Source: Jacaranda mimosifolia
Taxonomy: Eukaryota > Streptophyta > Magnoliopsida > Lamiales > Bignoniaceae
Assembly: GCA_018894105.1 (NCBI GenBank)
Contig: CM032120.1
Location: forward strand, 28,728,710 to 28,792,709
Length of the DNA stretch: 64,000 nt
Direction: 5' to 3'
Shown: in pieces, positions 59,645 through 64,000 of the stretch
How positions within the stretch are numbered: position 1 is the stretch's first letter
Layout of the letters: every line of letters begins with the position of its first letter
The notes under the pieces: generated by a model
Databases searched by the model: none
Told to the model about the DNA's origin: nothing
Seen by the model: the letters and a program-made list of their open reading frames with translations, nothing else
Program-made: the position numbers and the translations under genes

Positions 59645-60959
59645 TAGGGCTAAAATTCCTTTTACCTCCTGTGTTATGTGAAATAGGCGGTTTACTCTTA
59701 TGTGGACAAAAAAGGGGTGAAACGTCCCTTTATGTTTTTAAAGTTTGATACACTGGCCCCTTCCGTCTATTTGAGTTGAATTTTCTATTGAAAGAACGAA
59801 AATACCCTCATATATTTAATTACTTTATATCCTTATATTTTTCTTTTTCTTTTATTTAATCTAAATTAAATATCTTATGTACTTTTAAAATACATAAGAT
59901 ATTTATATAAATTAAATACTATCTAATATTTATAAAATTATATATCCATACATATATATAAAATTATATACATATAAAAAATTATATAAATACGTATATG
60001 CATAATATATATATGAATATAAAATTATTTATGACATATCTATATACATATATATAAAATATATATTTTTTTCCTTTTGTTTAATCTAAAATTAAATAAT
60101 TTTATATTTATGAATCATATAACATATTTATATAAATTAAATACTATTTAATATTTATAAAATTATATATACATACTTACATACATATATATATAATTAT
60201 CAAAACTAAATAATTTCATATTTATAAAATATATAACATATTTATATAAATCAAATACTATATAATTATATAAAAATTATATGCATTCATATATATAAAA
60301 TCACATATATATATAAAATTATTCATAACATATTTATATACATTAAATACTATTTATTATTTAAAAAATTATATATACATATGTATATATAAAATTATTG
60401 ATGACATATCTATAAACATATATATAAAATATATTTTTTTCCTTTTGTTTAATCTAAAATTAAATAATTTTATATTTATGAAACATATAACATATTTATA
60501 TAAATTAAATATGATTTAATATTTATAAAATTATATGTACATATATATATATATAATTATCAAAACTAAGTAATTTCATATTTATAAAATATATAACATA
60601 TATATGCCTGTATATAAATATGAAATTACTTAGTTTTGATTTATATAAATATGTTATATATTTTATAAATATGAAATTATTTAGTTTTGATAATTTTTGG
60701 GCAAAAATCTTTTTACCTCATGTGTTATACAAAATGGGCGGTTACCCCCTTGTGATATATTGAAGGTATAATAGTTATTTTATCTATAAAAAATTCACAA
60801 CCACTTGCATTTTTGGGCGCGTGCACTCCATTTATGGTCTCAGAAGGTGTTTTCACTTGTTTTTAAAAACACAAGATGATATTTCAACCCTTTTTTTTTT
60901 ACAGGGGGATAAACCACCAAAATTATTTTTTCAATGGGGCTAAAAATACATTTGCCCTA
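59645..60959. mobile_element. TIR-bounded AT-rich element with an internal third copy of its end
   Basis: Left TAGGGCTAAAATTCCTTTTA and right (reverse) TAGGGCAAATGTATTTTTAG are inverted. A third end-like segment, GGGCAAAAATCTTTTTACCT followed by TGTGTTATACAAAATGGGCGG, lies at about 60698 in the same orientation as the left end. 59880-60700 is nearly pure AT with repeats of ATTTATATAAATTAAATACT and CAAAACTAA(A/G)TAATTTCATA in both orientations. No clear target duplication. Confidence 0.5.
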
Positions 60960-61299
60960 TATATATATGTATATATAGACACACACAAACACAGAAAAAT
61001 GAAAATTCAACTCCAAGTGGCCAGTTTGTAAGAAGTAGTCAATACCTACGAAGATATATTATTGTTAAGAATTAAAAATTGATTCTATAATATAATTCCA
61101 AGATCATAACAATATATATATCTTTTTGGGTGTTGCAGTATTTTTTTATTTCATTTTGGAATGATTTTTCTCCATTTGCTATTTCTTCACGTACGTGTGT
61201 TATTTACCATTAGAAGCATGCGGCCGTTGTAATTTGAAATTAAAAGACAAATTAAATATATTTTAATCCTTTCGGCATCTATTGAGTGAACACATACCG

Positions 61300-61747
61300 A
61301 GTGCTAAACCACATAAACAAGTTGAGTCGAGCCCAAACATAATAAGCTCAAATTCGGCTTGTTGCGTAGACAAAGACTCGGGCAAGCCTTTTTTTTATCA
61401 AGCTTGACTCGATAAAGCTTGTCACAAATTAGTAGAAGAATTCAATTCGTATAAGTTCGAATAAACTCGAACTCGTATAGGTTTGAATTAGTTCAAGCTC
61501 GTTCAGGTTGAAAATAAAATCTATAATTATAAACTTTTCAAATAAATTGTTATTTTTTTAAAAATAATAAACAAATTATCATCATCATCATCATGGATCT
61601 TATATAAATTATATATACAAAATATAAAAAAGCTTGTTTAGGCTCGCAAGCTTTTCAAAACAAATATTATTAAGCTCGACTCGACTCGACTCATCTAATT
61701 GACGAGCTAAAATTATTCGCGGATCATCTCATCTCATTTACACCCCT
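61300..61747. mobile_element. Probable hAT-type MITE
   Basis: Right end (reverse strand) TAGGGGTGTAAATGAGATGAG is a typical plant hAT terminus. The left end near 61300 (CATAAACAAGTTGAGTCGAGC) is degraded. The interior repeats GCTCGACTCGACTCG/AAGCTTG words like those in 62941-63356. Target duplication not found. Confidence 0.5.
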
Positions 61748-61805
61748 AAATCCTCCTACTTTTTCCCTTTTCTTTCACTTTTCTCAACATATTTAAATTT
61801 AACAT

Positions 61806-62555
61806 TGATGAGGGTTGAATCCGTTGGATATTGGATCAAGTTGATGCTTCGATGAGATTCGACCTCTGTGGTCGATTTACAGATGGAGGTGGGCTGAATC
61901 CTGCAATTACTTAGCAAACGTCAGGCTAGCCGAGGAGCCCTCGACTTAGGTGCTCTGACGATCAAGTCAATACGGGTCGACTAGATAATATCAACAGCAG
62001 AGTATGAGCTTTTTGTATATATGAGAACATACCTTTGGAAGGCTGGAGTGGGGGGTATTTATAGCCTTCTCCTCCTGAAGATTTGTCTGAGATGCCCTTG
62101 ATGTGTAGGGAGGACCCTTGTCCTTGCATGAGGAGCAATTAATCATCTCTCACCCCTGTCTTATTCCAGGTGGCTGCCTTCCCAAGTTTTAGGGTCAGGG
62201 TAGGACACTGTTGACGCGCTTGCCGCGCCAGGTGGTAAGGGGACAACATGCGCCATTAATGCGGAAGCATGCCGCCTGTTAGTGCATTTAATACGGCAGC
62301 GATGGTACTGTGCTCTGCCGACCTCTCTGGTCGAAAGTTGATCAACCTGACAACGGATTTGAGTACGGATTAACGGTACGGGTCGACATATCAACCCGCG
62401 GCCTTGACCGAGGCCTGGTCGAGAGCTCATTTCCTGGGCACACCGTCAATCATCGAGGTCGACCGCGCCATTGGGCCCTGGATGCAAGATGGGCTTGATG
62501 CTGCTCCTTTGGGCCCACGTAATTTGGGCCGAGCCACTTGGGCTATCCCATATTA
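61806..62555 (-). mobile_element. Solo LTR related to the Tat-like element, 750 bp
   Basis: Perfect 5 bp target duplication AACAT (61801-61805 and 62556-62560). The minus strand starts TAATATGGGATAGCCC, comparable to TGATATGAGAGAGCCC of the complete element, and ends CCTCATCA. Shared inner words include GCATTTAAT, GCCGCCT(A/G)TYAG and GTATTTATAG. No internal region, so it is what LTR-LTR recombination leaves. Spurious ORFs (62161-62430 and 62310-62498) lie in it. Confidence 0.88.
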
Positions 62556-62560
62556 AACAT

Positions 62561-62932
62561 GGAATCGTAATAGCTTTTACAATTGCTTCTTTTTTGTTTC
62601 CGCTGCCATTGCTGTAATCATGCTATTATGGAGCAGTCCGTATTGAAGTGCATGGTGCATTATTCCGTGCATGCTTTTTTGTTGTCTAAATACAATATTA
62701 ATTATTTTGTCTTGAAGTAATGTTGTTAATCAAATATTTGAAGAAAAGCTTAACTCCATTGTTCTAGTTTTAGACCTCAATCAAGATCCCCATGTTGAAC
62801 TTAAGGGAGAGTGTTGAGAATTCAGAGATGATACCTTAATAAAATTACCAAATGAAAACAATATATATCTAACTTAACGTTGCGCTAGTTTTCATTTGAT
62901 CTCAGAGTTATTTGTACTATGAGGTAGAACTA
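62561..62932. other. Spacer, nothing recognised
   Basis: AT-rich DNA between the solo LTR and the next hAT element. CTTAAGGGAGAGTGTTGAGAA near 62800 resembles the end of a copia-type element (purine tract plus TGTTGA LTR start), but no LTR pair is visible. Confidence 0.35.
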
Positions 62933-62940
62933 GTTTCAAA

Positions 62941-63356
62941 TAAGGGTAAAACGGAATCAAGTCAAGCTGAGTTTGGAAAAAATTTTCAAGCTCAAACTTA
63001 AAATATATATATTAGGCTTGAGCTCGAGCACAAGCTCGACAAGCCTAAAATTTTAAGCTCATGCTCAACTCAATAAAACTCAAATTGTAAATGAGTGATA
63101 AATAATTGCGAGCTTGAATTCGAGTTTGAGTTCGACTCGAAATAAAAAATTAAATGTAATATAATATATATTTATTATAATATAAAAAATAATATTTAAT
63201 TATATATCGACTTGCAAGTCAATTCGCAAACCTCGAGCCTAAATACAAACAACTTGAAATAAAACTCGAAACTCAATTCAAATTGACTTGAGCTCGAAAT
63301 AACTCGAGCTCAACTCATGAGACTCACAAGTCGGCTCGACTCATTTTACGACCCTA
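62941..63356. mobile_element. hAT-type MITE, 416 bp, with perfect 8 bp target duplication
   Basis: Ends TAAGGGTAAAACGGAATCAAG and, reverse strand, TAGGGTCGTAAAATGAGTCGAG. GTTTCAAA flanks both sides (62933-62940 and 63357-63364). The interior is rich in GAGCTCGA, CTCGAC and TTCGAGTT words. Confidence 0.92.
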
Positions 63357-63486
63357 GTTTCAAACCTTCTATTTTCTCATCTCCTCACATTTCTCACGTA
63401 TCTAAAATTTAATAATTATGCCGAATGAAAAATAAACTAAAGAAAATTAACAATGACATAAGTCTATGGTCTACCAATTCATAATA

Positions 63487-64000
63487 ATCAATGTTTTGAA
63501 AATCAAACCGATCGAACTAGAGGCCAGTTCAGTCCGATTGAAGCCTCAAAATCAATTGTGGTCAAAATCGGTGAGAACTGATCAAAAACCAATTGAATCG
63601 GTCAAAATCAGTTGAAAACCGGCCAAAACTAGACCGGTTCACCCGATTCACTTTTTTTTCTTTTTCTTTTTTGAAAATTTTATTTTTTTCAAAAAAAGAA
63701 AAAGTAAAAAAGAAAAGAAATGAGTTGGAGATGATAATTAAAAATTTTGGACATGTAATTTTTTAAAACATGAATTTATTTTCTTGAAATTTAATAAAGT
63801 AGTAGTTATATATGAATGCTTATGTTTAATTTATTATTTTATTTTGTTTAATCTCTCTTAAATTATGTTGAATATTTAATGTAGAAAAATTTATTTTTAC
63901 TTAGAGTTGAAATATGATACAAATGATTACTTAAATTAATGTAAAATATTATTTTTATTTATTATAATTGACTAACTGTGAAGTATTATTTTCTAAAAAA
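63487..64000. repeat. Probable hAT-related repeat running off the window
   Basis: CAATGTTTTGAAAATCAAACCG followed by many GGTC(A/C)AAA and ACCGGTTC words to 63650 is a familiar plant repeat end, then a T-rich/A-rich inverted stretch (63650-63720). The other end is not in the window. Confidence 0.4.

Noticed and set aside
62161..62498. ORFs of 89 and 62 codons in GC-richer DNA
   Set aside because: They lie inside the solo LTR and have no homology I can see; the base composition belongs to the LTR.
1..64000. A new defence, biosynthetic or signalling system
   Set aside because: Beyond one acyltransferase-like gene and two glycine-rich genes, everything with coding signal is retroelement or transposon debris. 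No gene cluster supports such a claim.

Overview
This 64 kb window is nuclear DNA of a dicot-like flowering plant. The signs are high A+T content, GT-AG introns, plant-type LTR retrotransposons (Athila-like and Tat-like), a CACTA transposon, Mutator-like, hAT and Harbinger-type elements, and a plastid-type nuclear gene with seven visible exons. I cannot name the species. Genes are few: one interrupted gene at 6465-10944 and a pair of related glycine-rich protein genes at about 28 kb and 37 kb, all on the minus strand. Most of the rest is mobile DNA nested several layers deep. Identities rest on reading motifs and repeat ends by eye; no search was run.

Layout. 196-3850 is a tandem array of a ~460 bp unit, broken by a hAT-like insertion. 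3855-4800 holds three copies of a second repeat. 6465-10944 carries seven exons (284 codons) of a plastid-type FemAB/GNAT-like protein whose C-terminal half is not visible in the window. 11242-11700 is a recent 230 bp tandem duplication. 14580-26130 is a minus-strand Athila-like retrotransposon with both LTRs, a PBS, a one-frame gag-protease region and only the C-terminal tail of integrase. A 4.35 kb CACTA element (17541-21888) sits inside it.

From about 26.5 kb the window holds a segmental duplication of a glycine-rich protein (GRP) gene with its flanks. Copy A is about 26.56-29.68 kb and copy B about 34.15-57.75 kb. The two align collinearly. B differs by a 2.06 kb Mutator-like element 15 bp past the stop codon, two inverted-repeat elements in the promoter, and an 18 kb TIR-bounded block in the upstream flank. 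A carries a 479 bp hAT element that B lacks. After subtracting insertions both copies are about 2.6 kb. Both GRP genes have a damaged signal-peptide region.

The 18 kb block (39138-57402) contains an LTR-type sequence. That sequence holds a 12.6 kb Tat-like retrotransposon (40588-53172, perfect CAAAT target duplication) with an antisense ORF, plus a 931 bp hAT element. Between the GRP copies a 344 bp TRIM (perfect ACTAC duplication, tRNA-iMet-type PBS) lies inside a Harbinger-type MITE. The right end (57.7-64 kb) holds MITEs, hAT elements and a solo LTR of the same type as the Tat element, with an AACAT duplication.

I found no CRISPR array, rRNA, intact tRNA gene or evident new defence or metabolic system. 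What deserves a second look is the nested insertion record, which can be dated and polarised because the GRP duplication supplies empty sites.
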